64,000 bases of DNA from Marinomonas polaris DSM 16579 (GCF_900129155.1 NZ_FQVF01000002.1:124001-188000), one strand, 5' to 3'; shown: positions 19,798 through 29,730, counted from the stretch's first letter. The notes: a model not told the origin generated them from the sequence alone. Made by a program: numbers and translations.

Positions 19798-20763
19798 TTA
19801 GTGCTTTTCAATACGAGCTTTAAGATCAATGACACTTTGTGATAAAGGTCTTGTTTCAGTTCGTAAGCCTGCCTTGGCAACTTGTCCTGATATATCGTGT
19901 TCTAGTAATTCTGGTAGCTCGCGAGCCATGACTAATAAAGTAGTCAAATCTACACCCGTATCTAAACCGATGGATTCTAGCATGTGAACTAGGTCTTCTG
20001 TACAGATGTTACCTGTGGCTCCTGGTGCGTAAGGGCAACCACCGATGCCACCTAATGACGCATCTAGTTGAGTGATACCAGCAGACAAACCAGCAAGCGC
20101 GTTCGCTAATCCCATACCGCGCGTGTTGTGTAAATGCAACGTCACATCGAGCGCTGGAAAAATATCGCGAACTTGCGAACATAACTCATAGACTTGTCTT
20201 GGTGATGCCATACCTGTTGTGTCAGCAATCGAAATACTCTGAATGCCAATATCAATATATTGATGAATGACTTTGATTACACGCTCAGGAGCGATAATGC
20301 CTTCAAAAGGGCAGCCAAATGAAGTGGCTAATGAAGCATTAATTCGAGTGCTACTGCCTTTCATTAACTCGCAAATACGTATGAATTGCGCCAATGACTG
20401 CTCACATGACATACGCATGTTCGAAAGGTTATGCGATTCACTCACCGACATAACCAGGTTTACTTCATCCGCCTTGGTCGCCAGTGCACGCTCTGCGCCT
20501 TTTTCATTGGGAACCAGTGTCACATAAGTGACCTTGGGATTACGCGTAATGCTATTCATGACTTCTTCAGCATCACGCAAATTAGGAATTGCCTTTGGTG
20601 ATACAAAAGAGGTGACTTCGATTTTATTTAAACCAAGTAAAGATAGGCGGTCGATGATCTCGATTTTCTTATCTGTTGGTATAAAAAGCGCTTCGCTCTG
20701 AAAACCATCGCGAGTCGCAACTTCGTTAATTCGTACCTTGGTTGGTAGATTCTGCATGAACAT
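19798..20763 (-). CDS. Hydroxymethylglutaryl-CoA lyase family enzyme
   Basis: A 321-residue TIM-barrel enzyme of the HMG-CoA lyase branch of the DRE-metallolyase superfamily. It shows RINEVATRDGFQSE (the Arg-Asp start of the active site), the metal-binding LHLHNTRGMGLANAL (His-x-His), and the lyase signature GGCPYAPGATGN with its catalytic Cys. It would split a branched 3-hydroxyacyl-CoA into acetyl-CoA plus a keto acid. AGGAGCC precedes the ATG at 20763. It follows the CoA-transferase by nine bases. HMG-CoA, citramalyl-CoA and related thioesters are all possible substrates. Confidence 0.85.
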   Translation of the reverse strand: MFMQNLPTKVRINEVATRDGFQSEALFIPTDKKIEIIDRLSLLGLNKIEVTSFVSPKAIPNLRDAEEVMNSITRNPKVTYVTLVPNEKGAERALATKADEVNLVMSVSESHNLSNMRMSCEQSLAQFIRICELMKGSSTRINASLATSFGCPFEGIIAPERVIKVIHQYIDIGIQSISIADTTGMASPRQVYELCSQVRDIFPALDVTLHLHNTRGMGLANALAGLSAGITQLDASLGGIGGCPYAPGATGNICTEDLVHMLESIGLDTGVDLTTLLVMARELPELLEHDISGQVAKAGLRTETRPLSQSVIDLKARIEKH

Positions 20764-20772
20764 AATAGGCTC

Positions 20773-22008
20773 CTAAATCACACCCTTGGCACGTAGCATG
20801 GCAAGCTTGTCTTCGTCTATTCCAACTGAGCCTAAAATTTCGTCTGTGTGCTCGCCCAGTTTTGGCCCTAGCCACTGAGTTTTGCCAGGTGTTAGGCTTA
20901 ATTTTGGCACTATGCCAGGAAGTGATATTTTATCGTCACCAGAAAGCGGATGTTCAACAATCATTTCTCGGGCATGAAAGTGTGGGTCGTTAAAAATATC
21001 TTCCGCATTATTAATACCACTAGACGGCACAGCGGCTTCTTCCAAAATGGCGAGTGCATCTTTAAGAGAGTGCTGAGATGTCCAAGCTTGAATTGCTTCA
21101 TCTAGTTCGTCGGAGCGTTTAGCTCGACCGTCATTTTGCGCTAATTCTGGATCGTTCGCTAAATCTGGTCGTTCCATCGCATTCATTAAACGCTTGAAAA
21201 TACTGTCGCTGTTAGCGGCAATAACAATGTAGCGTTCATCTTTGCTCATATAAGAACCAGATGGCGCAATACCTGGCATACTGGCGCCAGTACGTTCTCG
21301 TATAAAACCGAACATACCGTATTCAGGGATCAAACTTTCCATTACACCGAACACAGATTCGTATAAGGCAACATCGATAAACTGCCCAGTGCCGTTATTC
21401 ACTTTTAAGTGATGCATCGCCATCATGGCGCCGATTACGCCGTAAAGTGATGCAAGAGTGTCGCCAATGCTGACGCCCACTCGAACCGGAGGTCTATCAG
21501 GATAACCAACAAGGTGACGCAAGCCACCGATGGATTCTGCAATCGCAGCAAACCCAGGACGAGAAGAATAAGGTCCATCCTGACCATAACCCGAAACGCG
21601 TAACATGATGAGTTCTGGTTTGATAGCAGATAATTGCTCCCAACCAAGATTCCATTTTTCTAAGGTGCCAGGACGGAAGTTTTCGATGACTATGTCTACG
21701 TCTTTTACCAAGTCATGGATGATGGCTTGGGCATCCGCCGATTTAAGATCGAGCGTAATAGATTTTTTATTGCGGCTTTGTGAGTACCACCAAAGAGAAG
21801 TGTCTTTGTACATTTTGCGCCATTTGCGCAATGGATCACCGCTTCCGGGAGGTTCAACCTTAATTACTTCTGCGCCGAATTGAGCAAAAATGCTGCCAGC
21901 ATAGGGACCGGCGATGAGAGATCCCAGTTCTAAAACGCGTACACCCTTTAAAGGTAATTCGGTTTCATTGTTAGAATTTGTGTTAGATGACGAGTCGCGT
22001 TGGCTCAT
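20773..22008 (-). CDS. Class III CoA-transferase (CaiB/BaiF family)
   Basis: A 411-residue family III CoA-transferase. The conserved N-terminus LKGVRVLELGSLIAGPYAGSIFAQFGAEVIKVEPPGSGDPLR, given here as the motif ELGSLIAGPYAG, and the core KKSITLDLKS, DIVIENFRPGTLEKWNLG and SGYGQDGPYSSRPGFAAIAES motifs are all present; the Asp of the catalytic site is expected in IDVALYESV. The enzyme moves CoA from a donor such as succinyl-CoA to a free carboxylate in the cytoplasm. It is first in a leftward operon with the lyase and TRAP genes. Human SUGCT, which accepts glutarate and HMG, is in the same family. Confidence 0.9.
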   Translation of the reverse strand: MSQRDSSSNTNSNNETELPLKGVRVLELGSLIAGPYAGSIFAQFGAEVIKVEPPGSGDPLRKWRKMYKDTSLWWYSQSRNKKSITLDLKSADAQAIIHDLVKDVDIVIENFRPGTLEKWNLGWEQLSAIKPELIMLRVSGYGQDGPYSSRPGFAAIAESIGGLRHLVGYPDRPPVRVGVSIGDTLASLYGVIGAMMAMHHLKVNNGTGQFIDVALYESVFGVMESLIPEYGMFGFIRERTGASMPGIAPSGSYMSKDERYIVIAANSDSIFKRLMNAMERPDLANDPELAQNDGRAKRSDELDEAIQAWTSQHSLKDALAILEEAAVPSSGINNAEDIFNDPHFHAREMIVEHPLSGDDKISLPGIVPKLSLTPGKTQWLGPKLGEHTDEILGSVGIDEDKLAMLRAKGVI

Positions 22009-22129
22009 TCTCGTTTCCCTTAATTATTTTTTGTAATTGTTGTAATTATCATCTTTTAAACTAGAGCAAGAGCAAAGCGCCTAAATGTTAGGCTGCCATC
22101 TCTTTAGGATATGGCAAGATTGATAGTCA

Positions 22130-23017
22130 TTAAGTTGTACGTAAATGGGTTAATAAATGGTGAGCGGCGTCGAGCAGTTGATCCGAACTGCGAACACAGA
22201 TCTTAAGTTCTCGATGTGCCCAGCTGTCCAATAATGGTAAGGCCTCTATTCGTGAAGCTTTTATGTAGGGTCGAGCAATGTCGATAGGCATAAGTCCTAT
22301 ACCAAGTCCTGATTCCACCATGCTGCAAAGCGCTTCATAGCTGGTGACTTGAATGCGCATATTTAGTGGTAAATTGGCACTGGTAGACGCATTAATCATT
22401 TGGTTATTGATAGCACTTCCTGTATGTAAACCGACATAGTCATGCCCTAAAGTGTCTACAAACTTGACCTCTTTGTATTGTCCAAGAGGGTGCCCAACCG
22501 GAGTGATGACCACAAGACGGTCTGTTTTATAAGGATAGATAGAAAGGTCTGGGTATTCTCTTGAAGCGATGGTGACAATACCAATATCTGCTGCATTCTC
22601 TGCTACGGCACGAATGATTTCGCTACTGATTTTCTCTTCCAAATGAATTTGCACCAAAGGGTTTTGGTTCAGAAAAGAGCGCAGTTGTTTAGGGAGAAAT
22701 TGGCTGATAGCAGAAATGTTGGCTACCATTCGAACTTGCCCTCGAACACCGTGGGAGAACTCATTCATTTGGTTATAAATATCATCTAACTGATGCAGCA
22801 CGCCGCGGGACATCTGTAACAAAGCTTGACCAGCAGGAGTGGCAACTACGCCGCGATTGGTGCGCATCATTAATGGGGTATGAAGCAATTGCTCTAATTC
22901 CTTGATGCGTTTTGATACAGCAGAAGCCGCAATGAAATTCAATTCGGCAGCGCGGGCAATTGAGCCTTGCTCTATGACGCAGACGAACAATCGCAGGGAA
23001 GTTGGGTCAATTCGCAT
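22130..23017 (-). CDS. LysR-type regulator, likely for the CoA-transferase/TRAP operon
   Basis: A 295-residue LysR regulator. The winged helix-turn-helix covers about residues 1-60 (RLFVCVIEQGSIARAAELNFIAASAVSKRIKELEQLLHTPL) with the usual pattern at SAVSKRIKELE. The effector-binding domain starts at about residue 90. It lies 121 bases upstream of the CoA-transferase, reads the same way, and faces a divergent FAH/MhpD-like gene at 23204. Either could be its target; the catabolic operon is the more likely one. Confidence 0.88.
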   Translation of the reverse strand: MRIDPTSLRLFVCVIEQGSIARAAELNFIAASAVSKRIKELEQLLHTPLMMRTNRGVVATPAGQALLQMSRGVLHQLDDIYNQMNEFSHGVRGQVRMVANISAISQFLPKQLRSFLNQNPLVQIHLEEKISSEIIRAVAENAADIGIVTIASREYPDLSIYPYKTDRLVVITPVGHPLGQYKEVKFVDTLGHDYVGLHTGSAINNQMINASTSANLPLNMRIQVTSYEALCSMVESGLGIGLMPIDIARPYIKASRIEALPLLDSWAHRELKICVRSSDQLLDAAHHLLTHLRTT

Positions 23018-23203
23018 TCAGGATTCCATTCATATTTTATTGCTTTTTGTGGCTGATTCTTGCTTTTATATGATGTTAAGCGCGCAAAGATCATATCTCA
23101 TCTTACTTTTTTCTCATACTATAGCGGCGTCTTTACTACGATTAAATGTTTGTGGTGTTAGGCTATTTTTGCCGCTATTAATTTTTACAAGGGTTGTCAC
23201 AAT

Positions 23204-23884
23204 ATGGTTTTCGAAGAGTATTCTCAGATAGTAAAAGGATTTCAGCTTGAGGCGTCATTATCGTTAACTGATAGTTTTGACGCATTGTGCGCCGCGCAGG
23301 ATGCTCTGATTACTAAAATTGTCGAGAAAGGTGCCACGATCGCCGGTTGGAAAATTGTCGATAAAGATGGCGTGATTATTCTTTCTCCTATTTTTGACTT
23401 CCAAGTATTCGCCAATCTTGGCGACACTATTCCACATCAAGCATTTCGCGGTACTGAGTTAGAAGTGTGCTTTCAATTGACTGTACCAAGTACGACAGAT
23501 GCAATGAATGAATTGGTTGGTGAATTGACATCTTTTGCAGCTGTCGAACTGATTCGTCCGGCTATTCACCCTACGAACCATTCAGCGTGTGATTTCTATT
23601 TCAACTACGGTGTTTTTGTCTCTCAAAAGCCAGTAGCTGGGGAGATACTTTTTGAAGGTGGTAATCAAGGTTATACCTTCTCTGCAGGATTGGATCAGCT
23701 TGTAGAGGCAAAGAAAGACGTGGTGAAGAAAGGTATACTTCAATGTATTCAACGAGGCTACGGCAATAAAGACTACTTTTTTATTACCGGAACCTTAAAT
23801 GGATTAGTGTCAGCCGCTGAGTCTTTAGGTGTGAACCGAGTTATGAATCAGGGTAATGCTATTATTCAATTTGAGATAGTCTAA
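23204..23884 (+). CDS. Divergent FAH/MhpD-like (2-keto-4-pentenoate hydratase family) protein
   Basis: A 226-residue protein. Several segments look like the hydratase/decarboxylase branch of the fumarylacetoacetate hydrolase fold: the early AAQDALITKIVEKGATIAGWKI, then PIFDFQVF, GTELEVCFQL (place of the metal-binding acidic residues), a VELIRPAI strand like the EVVDSR region, and ACDFYFNYGVFVSQ like the ADN-x-G-x-FV loop. The usual E-x-E metal motif is only partly kept (ELEV), so activity is uncertain. It is divergent from the LysR gene with 186 bases between them. Assignment rests on pattern memory, not on a search. Confidence 0.5.
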   Translation: MVFEEYSQIVKGFQLEASLSLTDSFDALCAAQDALITKIVEKGATIAGWKIVDKDGVIILSPIFDFQVFANLGDTIPHQAFRGTELEVCFQLTVPSTTDAMNELVGELTSFAAVELIRPAIHPTNHSACDFYFNYGVFVSQKPVAGEILFEGGNQGYTFSAGLDQLVEAKKDVVKKGILQCIQRGYGNKDYFFITGTLNGLVSAAESLGVNRVMNQGNAIIQFEIV

Positions 23885-23940
23885 TAGCTTCATTAATTGT
23901 GTCGCTTCATTAATTGTGTCGTTTCATAAGAAGTGCTGCT

Positions 23941-24738
23941 TTATCGCGTTGGTCCTTGCGTTTCTTGGACCTTAACATCGAGATTGAGCAGCTCTACCGG
24001 TGGCCCGAACTGGGTGTAGATTGCCACATCAGCAGCGTCTCGCCCAAAAGCGATAGCGACACGACCACCTTGTAAATCCGCTTGCGTTGGATCGAATGTG
24101 TACCAACGATTGCCAACGTAGGCTTCAAACCACGCATGTAAATCCATCGGCTCTAAGCCTTCAAGATAACCGACCACCATGCGTGCAGGAATGGCAAGCG
24201 CTCTACAGCAAGCAATGCCCAAATGTGCCATGTCTCGACAAACACCTCGTCCTAATCCGTTTAGCTCTGATGCACTTATGTTTTGTTCGCCTTCACCCGG
24301 TGTATACTGAATATTTTTGCGAATATAATCGACGATAGCACTGCATTGGTCATAGCCTGGAGTTAAGCCTGCAACGATGGATGACGCCATTTCAGTAAAA
24401 TGATCGGAGTCGCAATAACGACTAGGGTGCAAAAAAGGTAAGGTTTCGTCGGGTAGTTGCTGGATATCAACAAAAGGCGCGCCGGGTGCAGTATCTGAAG
24501 CGTTGGCGGTTTCTATTACTACAGAGATACGAATCGAAAAATGTCCGACAGGAGCGACTAATCTTTGGCATAAGTTTCCAAAGGAATCGGTAAACTCAAC
24601 TGCTGGCACACTAGGCGACAACACATATTCTTCTCGAGCAATCCATTGTTGCATACCGCTACGAGGGCGTAACATAAGCACAAAAGGTGACGGTGTCTCA
24701 ATGTTGAACTCAAGAGTACTGGATGCTTCTAACCACAT
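23941..24738 (-). CDS. Transglutaminase-like cysteine peptidase family protein
   Basis: A 265-residue cytoplasmic protein (no signal peptide) with an N-terminal beta domain (1-100) and a transglutaminase-like core. The triad is visible: Cys in [21 protein letters not shown] (about 175), His in [10 protein letters not shown] (about 210) and Asp in TFDPTQ (about 225). Bacterial members act as peptidases or amidohydrolases on peptides and are often in gene pairs with alpha-E and circularly permuted ATP-grasp proteins, which are absent here. GGGAG precedes the ATG at 24738. Substrate unknown. Confidence 0.82.
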   Translation of the reverse strand: MWLEASSTLEFNIETPSPFVLMLRPRSGMQQWIAREEYVLSPSVPAVEFTDSFGNLCQRLVAPVGHFSIRISVVIETANASDTAPGAPFVDIQQLPDETLPFLHPSRYCDSDHFTEMASSIVAGLTPGYDQCSAIVDYIRKNIQYTPGEGEQNISASELNGLGRGVCRDMAHLGIACCRALAIPARMVVGYLEGLEPMDLHAWFEAYVGNRWYTFDPTQADLQGGRVAIAFGRDAADVAIYTQFGPPVELLNLDVKVQETQGPTR

Positions 24739-25022
24739 AAAACAACTCCCGAATTGATGGTTTACTCATTACAGTAGCAGCTATAAGTATGATCAGCTAT
24801 AGAACATCTTTATATCTACGCTAAATAAATGAATGTGTGTTTAACTTATTCAGGTCTAAGCATCTAATGATGAAACATGGCTGATATTGCTGTTTTTAAT
24901 ACTTCTTATGATAAAAGCTCCCGTTTGATCTTTGCTTAGAATAATATCCTGGGACCCCATGATAAGAGCTTATGCTCTAAATACCTTTACCTATGGTGAT
25001 GATCTAACCGGACGTATTTCGA

Positions 25023-26411
25023 ATGACGACAGAATTACATAAAAATAATAATTTTCTTAATGCGCCTTTACCCTTTGTGTTTCTAAAAACAGCGGCACCG
25101 ATTATTTTGATCATGATGGTGAATGGTTCGTTTGCGCTGGTGGACGCGTACTTCCTTGGTGTGTTTGTTGGCGCCGATGCCCTAACTGCCGTTACTTCTA
25201 TGTTTCCTGCTTTTATTCTGATTGTTGCTTTGTCAACGTTAGTATCGAATGGTTTTGCCAGTTTGATGGCGCGGCAATTAGGCGCGGGAAATGGATCTAG
25301 TGCCGTGGAAGTGTTCTCGCAAGCGATTAGTTTGTCTTTAGTGGTCTGTGCTGTGCTGATCTGTTTGTTTTTACTAGGTGGACACGCGTTAACAGATGCT
25401 GTGAGTAATGGCTCAAATCTGATTGCCGATATGAGTTATCGTTATATATCTATTTTGGTCTTTTTCTCTCCCTTGGTCTTTGTTCTAGCTATTAATGGTG
25501 ACAGTTTACGCTGCGAAGGGCGCGTTTCTTTCATGGCGTCGGTCTCTCTTTTGTCAGTGCTACTGAATGGCGTATTTAACTATTTGTTGATTGTCGGTTT
25601 GAATTGGGGGGTAGAGGGTTCTGCTTATGGCACTGTTTTGGCACAAACGGTCTCTTTAATTATTGTTTTTTGCTATCGGAAATATCAGAAAAACGAGCTT
25701 AACCTTCAGGTTGTGTCGTTTTCAAAATCTCGACAGCATTGGCTGACGTTTTTGTCTTTAGGAGCACCTTCGAGTTTAAATTATATCGGCTTGGCATTAA
25801 CATCTGGTGCTATTTTATACAATTTGCAAACGTGGGATGCTGCTAATTATGCAACGACAGTGGGAGCTTATGGCATTATCACGCGTTTAATGACGTTTAT
25901 TTTCTTGCCTTTGCTTGGGCTTAGCATGGCGTTTCAAGCGATTGTTGGTAACAACTTTGGAGCGAATGAGTTGAGCCGAGTAAATGCCAGTATTAAAATT
26001 GCTCTGACTATTGCCTTTGTTTATTGCTTGTTATTGCAGACGATAGCTTTTGTTTTTAAACGTGATTTAGGGATGTTGTTTGTTAGTGATCAAGCCGTGA
26101 TTAGTGGGGTAGTACGAATTTTACCATTTTCTACTTTGGCGCTTTTTCTGGTTGGCCCGCAAATGATGATTAGCATGTTTTTTCAAGCCATTGGTGATGC
26201 AAAAAGAGCAGGCATTTTAGGCATAATGAAAACCTATGCGTTCTCTCTTCCGTTGATTTTTATTCTGCCGTACTTCTTTTCCGAATGGGGGATTTGGTAT
26301 GCGGCTGCGAGTACTGAATTTCTTGCATTGTTACTGACTGTTTTTGTATTAAGTCAGCGTAATCGAACTCAAAACACAAGTCTTGGATTGTTTTTTAAAG
26401 AAACACAATGA
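25023..26411 (+). CDS. MATE-family efflux transporter
   Basis: A 462-residue membrane protein with about 12 helices in two related halves. The first half has FLKTAAPIILIMMVNGSFALVDAYFLG and ALTAVTSMFPAF, a typical MATE start, and the second half begins near LTFLSLGAPSSLNYIG. It lacks the classical NorM N-terminal residues and looks closer to the DinF/unknown branch. MATE pumps export cationic drugs or metabolites in exchange for sodium or protons. It is alone on its strand, preceded by about 280 bases without a gene and followed by a hairpin terminator. Confidence 0.87.
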   Translation: MTTELHKNNNFLNAPLPFVFLKTAAPIILIMMVNGSFALVDAYFLGVFVGADALTAVTSMFPAFILIVALSTLVSNGFASLMARQLGAGNGSSAVEVFSQAISLSLVVCAVLICLFLLGGHALTDAVSNGSNLIADMSYRYISILVFFSPLVFVLAINGDSLRCEGRVSFMASVSLLSVLLNGVFNYLLIVGLNWGVEGSAYGTVLAQTVSLIIVFCYRKYQKNELNLQVVSFSKSRQHWLTFLSLGAPSSLNYIGLALTSGAILYNLQTWDAANYATTVGAYGIITRLMTFIFLPLLGLSMAFQAIVGNNFGANELSRVNASIKIALTIAFVYCLLLQTIAFVFKRDLGMLFVSDQAVISGVVRILPFSTLALFLVGPQMMISMFFQAIGDAKRAGILGIMKTYAFSLPLIFILPYFFSEWGIWYAAASTEFLALLLTVFVLSQRNRTQNTSLGLFFKETQ

Positions 26412-26435
26412 GCTTTTAAAATACTCATTGTGTTT
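26401..26435 (+). terminator. Terminator overlapping the end of the MATE gene
   Basis: AAACACAATGAG pairs perfectly with CTCATTGTGTTT (12-base stem, 11-base loop). The left arm includes the MATE stop codon. Confidence 0.7.
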
Positions 26436-26634
26436 ATTGTTCTTAAAGGTTTCCAACACCACTAGCACCACTGAGTTTGAGTGCTAAAGAAGGCCCTAGA
26501 GAATTGTCTATCGAAAAATGATGATTGGTTTTTTCAACTGAGATTTTTGTTAGACGAGCTAGAACACATCCGCTGTATGACCACGAATGACCAGTTTAAG
26601 TTTATGGTGAGAATATTTAAGGTATGGCCGTACC

Positions 26635-27498
26635 CTAATTAAGGCGATCTTGATGTGTCTTTACCAGCTCTGAAAGAAAATCCGCCACAGCGCGAGTGCG
26701 TTTCGATTGGGTTAAATCAGTCTGGATAACGAGGTAAATTTCTTGATTGACCTCTGGTGTGTCGATAAGGCAAACAAGTTCAGTGTGCTGTGCTACTAGG
26801 TGTGGCAACACCGCCACGCCGATTCCCGCAAGGCAAGCACTTACTTGTGTTGCTACCGATGTGGTGGTGATAATGGGCTCTTTTCCTGCTAATTGATTGG
26901 CTATCCATTGTGCTGCGGGCAAATGCTCGTAATGCTCTCCCCATTGAATAAAATTGTCATTAGCGTCATCGCGTTCCTTTTGGTAATGAGTGCTGCAGTA
27001 GAGTCCGTAGCCTAGCGTACCAACATGTTGGAAGCTGACATTGCCATTGGTTGGACGCACCATACGTAAGGCAAGGTCAGCATCTCGACGATGTAAATTG
27101 GCTGTATGAATGTCAGTGACAATATCGATGTGTAAGTTAGGGTAAGTTTGCTGAAAACGGCCTAGTGCTGGCAAAATGAGGTGAGTGGCGAGGTTTTCAG
27201 CCGTAGCGACTTTGACCCTTCCGATCAGTTGAGATTCCTTTTTCGCACTCTTGGTAAACGCAAAAGCGGCGGCTTCCATTGCCTCTGCTTTATTTAATAG
27301 ATTTTTGCCTTCATCCGTCAGTTGGTAGCCTGTTTGAAAACGCAAAAAGAGCGGTGTTTGTAGACTTTGCTCAAGACGTTCTATTTTTCGTGATAGCGTA
27401 GCAATTCCCATGTCTAGGGATTTTGCTGCTACGGTAAGCGTGCCGAAACGGGCAAGCGCCAAGAAAGCTTTCGTATCGTCCCAAATCATCTCTTTCAT
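26635..27498 (-). CDS. LysR-type transcriptional regulator
   Basis: A 287-residue LysR protein. The helix-turn-helix (about 8-66) contains LARFGTLTVAAKSLDMGIATLSRKIERLEQSLQTPLFLR. The effector-binding domain follows from about residue 92 (GRVKVATAENLATHLILPAL). It is divergent from a carboxymuconolactone-decarboxylase-family gene at 27635, with 136 bases between the starts, and that gene is its most likely target. Confidence 0.9.
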   Translation of the reverse strand: MKEMIWDDTKAFLALARFGTLTVAAKSLDMGIATLSRKIERLEQSLQTPLFLRFQTGYQLTDEGKNLLNKAEAMEAAAFAFTKSAKKESQLIGRVKVATAENLATHLILPALGRFQQTYPNLHIDIVTDIHTANLHRRDADLALRMVRPTNGNVSFQHVGTLGYGLYCSTHYQKERDDANDNFIQWGEHYEHLPAAQWIANQLAGKEPIITTTSVATQVSACLAGIGVAVLPHLVAQHTELVCLIDTPEVNQEIYLVIQTDLTQSKRTRAVADFLSELVKTHQDRLN

Positions 27499-27634
27499 AA
27501 GATATTCCGCTAAAGTTGTTTTTCAATATTGAAAAATGACTTCTCTATTTTTTCTAAATATTTCGATTATAAAAAATGACATAGTAACAAGCAATGTAAC
27601 TGGTGTCCTTTTATGAAGTGTTTAGGAGAGAAAA

Positions 27635-28036
27635 ATGAGTGAAGATCGTTATCAATTAGGTTTGAAAAAACTCGCTGAAATAGACGGTGAACAAGGCCAG
27701 AAAGTCGTCGATGCACTACAACCTATCGCGCCAGATTTCGCTACCTTGATGATCGAGTTTGGTTTTGGTGATATCTATAGCCGCTCTGGTTTGGATTTGA
27801 AGTCTCGTGAAATCGCTACCGTGGCGGCCTTAACCGCATTAGGCAATGCCGCACCACAATTGAAAGTCCATCTTCATGCTGCGCTCAATGTGGGCTGTTC
27901 ACCAAAAGAAATCATCGAAGTGTTGATGCAAATGGCACTTTATGCTGGCTTTCCAGCCGCGTTAAATGGCCTTTTTGCCGCCAAAGAAGTATTTGCTGAG
28001 CGAGGTATTGATGTGACAGAAGGGGCTGATAAATAG
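27635..28036 (+). CDS. Carboxymuconolactone decarboxylase (CMD) family protein
   Basis: A 133-residue all-helical CMD-domain protein. The conserved core is [60 protein letters not shown]. It has no C-x-x-C pair (a single Cys in NVGCSP), so it is unlikely to be an AhpD-type peroxidase and is closer to the gamma-CMD-like group. The His in HLHAALN is the candidate catalytic residue. AGGAGAG precedes the ATG. It may be under control of the divergent LysR gene. Confidence 0.88.
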   Translation: MSEDRYQLGLKKLAEIDGEQGQKVVDALQPIAPDFATLMIEFGFGDIYSRSGLDLKSREIATVAALTALGNAAPQLKVHLHAALNVGCSPKEIIEVLMQMALYAGFPAALNGLFAAKEVFAERGIDVTEGADK

Positions 28037-28052
28037 CTTGTTAGCAAAAAGA

Positions 28053-28087
28053 AGAAAGGGCTGTCTATTCATTAGAGAGCCCTTTCT
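28053..28087. terminator. Bidirectional terminator
   Basis: AGAAAGGGCT and AGCCCTTTCT form a perfect 10-base stem between the CMD gene and the convergent flavoprotein gene. Confidence 0.75.
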
Positions 28088-28116
28088 AGTTAGTTTCTAT
28101 AAGCGATGTCTAATGG

Positions 28117-29730
28117 TTATTTGACTGCTTTAGCGTTAATACTCAATGCCATGGCCTCGGCGATTTTTATACCGTCGATAGCTGCTGACATGATGCCACC
28201 GGCGTAGCCTGCGCCTTCACCTGCTGGGAATAAGCCTTTTGTGTTGATGCTTTCTAGGCTGTCGTTATCACGTTTGATATTGATTGGTGCTGAGGTACGT
28301 GTTTCTACGCCAGTCAATAAAGCATCGTCAAAGGCAAAGCCTCTGATTTTCTTATTAAACGCTGGAATAGCTTCGCGAATCGCTTCGATACAAAAATCGG
28401 GTAAGGCATCCGCTAGGTTGGTTAGCTTAATACCCGGTTTGAAAGAGGGTTCCACCGTTCCAAGTGCTTTTGGTGTTTCGTTACGTAAAAAAGCACCGAC
28501 GGTTTGAGCTGGCGCATCGTAGTTGCTGCCGCCCAATTCATAAGCAAGGCTTTCTAGTTTGCGTTGGAATTCAATACCAGCAAGTGGTCCACCTGGGTAA
28601 TCGGAAGGATCAATGCCCACCACAATGGCGCTGTTGGCGTTACGCTCGTTACGAGAATATTGACTCATGCCGTTGGTGACCACACGATTTTCTTCCGACG
28701 TAGCGGCAACTACTGTACCGCCTGGACACATGCAGAAGCTGTAAACGGAACGACCATTTTTACAGTGGTGAACCAGTTTGTAATCCGCTGCCCCAAGAAT
28801 TTCGTTACCCGCATTTGGGCCAAAACGTGCTTTATCGATAGACGATTGCTCGTGCTCAATACGAAAGCCAACCGAGAAAGGTTTGGCTTCGATATACACG
28901 CCTTTATTGTGTAGCATTTCGAAGGTGTCGCGAGCACTGTGACCAATGGCGATAGCAATGTGCTTGGAGTGTAATTGTTCGCCATCAGCAAGGGTAACGC
29001 CAGTGACTTGGCCATTTTCGATATGTAAATCATCGACGCGGCAGCTAAAACGAATCTCACCGCCTAGCTCAATAATCTGTGCACGCATTTTTTCGACCAT
29101 GGCAACCAACTTAAAGGTACCAATGTGAGGTTTGCTGACGTAAAGAATTTCGTCCGGTGCGCCTGCAGCAACAAATTCATTAAGGACTTTTCGGCTGTAT
29201 TGTTTAGGGTCTTTCACTTGGCTATAGAGTTTGCCGTCAGAGAAGGTTCCTGCGCCGCCTTCTCCAAACTGTACGTTAGATTCTGTGTTCAGAATCTTCT
29301 TACGCCAGAAACCGAATGTGTCTTTGGTACGTTCACGTACTTCTTTACCACGCTCCAACACGATTGGCTTGTAACCCATTTGCGCTAAAACCAAGGCTGC
29401 TAATAAGCCACATGGACCAAAACCAATAACGATAGGTCGTTCAGTCAAAGTTACCGGTGCTTGTGTAACCGGATGATAATCTAAGTCTGGTGTGACTTTG
29501 ATTTGCTGGTGATCCGCAAATTGGCTAAGCAAAACATCGTTACACGTCGTTTCAACATCCAAAGTGTAAATCAACATGATATTAGTTTTCTTGCGCGCAT
29601 CGTATCCGCGACGAAAAACGTTAAAGCTAACGAGTTTCTCGGCTGGAATTTCAAGCATGGATAAAATTGCGCTTTCTACTGCGCTAGCGTCGTGATCAAG
29701 AGGAAGTTGGATATTGGAAAGTCGTATCAT
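28117..29730 (-). CDS. FAD-dependent oxidoreductase of the COG2509 type
   Basis: A 537-residue flavoprotein read from the ATG at 29730; a TTG three codons earlier is possible but less likely. An N-terminal domain of about 90 residues precedes the dinucleotide-binding motif VIGFGPCGLLAALVLAQ (about 103) and ERGKEVRERTKDT. Further family features are FGEGGAGTFSDGKLYSQVKD, CPGGTVVAATSEE and a C-terminal GEGAGYAGGIMSAAIDGIKIAE that closes the FAD site. The family is widespread and uncharacterised; an NAD(P)-linked reductase role is the usual guess. It stands alone between terminators. Confidence 0.88.
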   Translation of the reverse strand: MIRLSNIQLPLDHDASAVESAILSMLEIPAEKLVSFNVFRRGYDARKKTNIMLIYTLDVETTCNDVLLSQFADHQQIKVTPDLDYHPVTQAPVTLTERPIVIGFGPCGLLAALVLAQMGYKPIVLERGKEVRERTKDTFGFWRKKILNTESNVQFGEGGAGTFSDGKLYSQVKDPKQYSRKVLNEFVAAGAPDEILYVSKPHIGTFKLVAMVEKMRAQIIELGGEIRFSCRVDDLHIENGQVTGVTLADGEQLHSKHIAIAIGHSARDTFEMLHNKGVYIEAKPFSVGFRIEHEQSSIDKARFGPNAGNEILGAADYKLVHHCKNGRSVYSFCMCPGGTVVAATSEENRVVTNGMSQYSRNERNANSAIVVGIDPSDYPGGPLAGIEFQRKLESLAYELGGSNYDAPAQTVGAFLRNETPKALGTVEPSFKPGIKLTNLADALPDFCIEAIREAIPAFNKKIRGFAFDDALLTGVETRTSAPINIKRDNDSLESINTKGLFPAGEGAGYAGGIMSAAIDGIKIAEAMALSINAKAVK

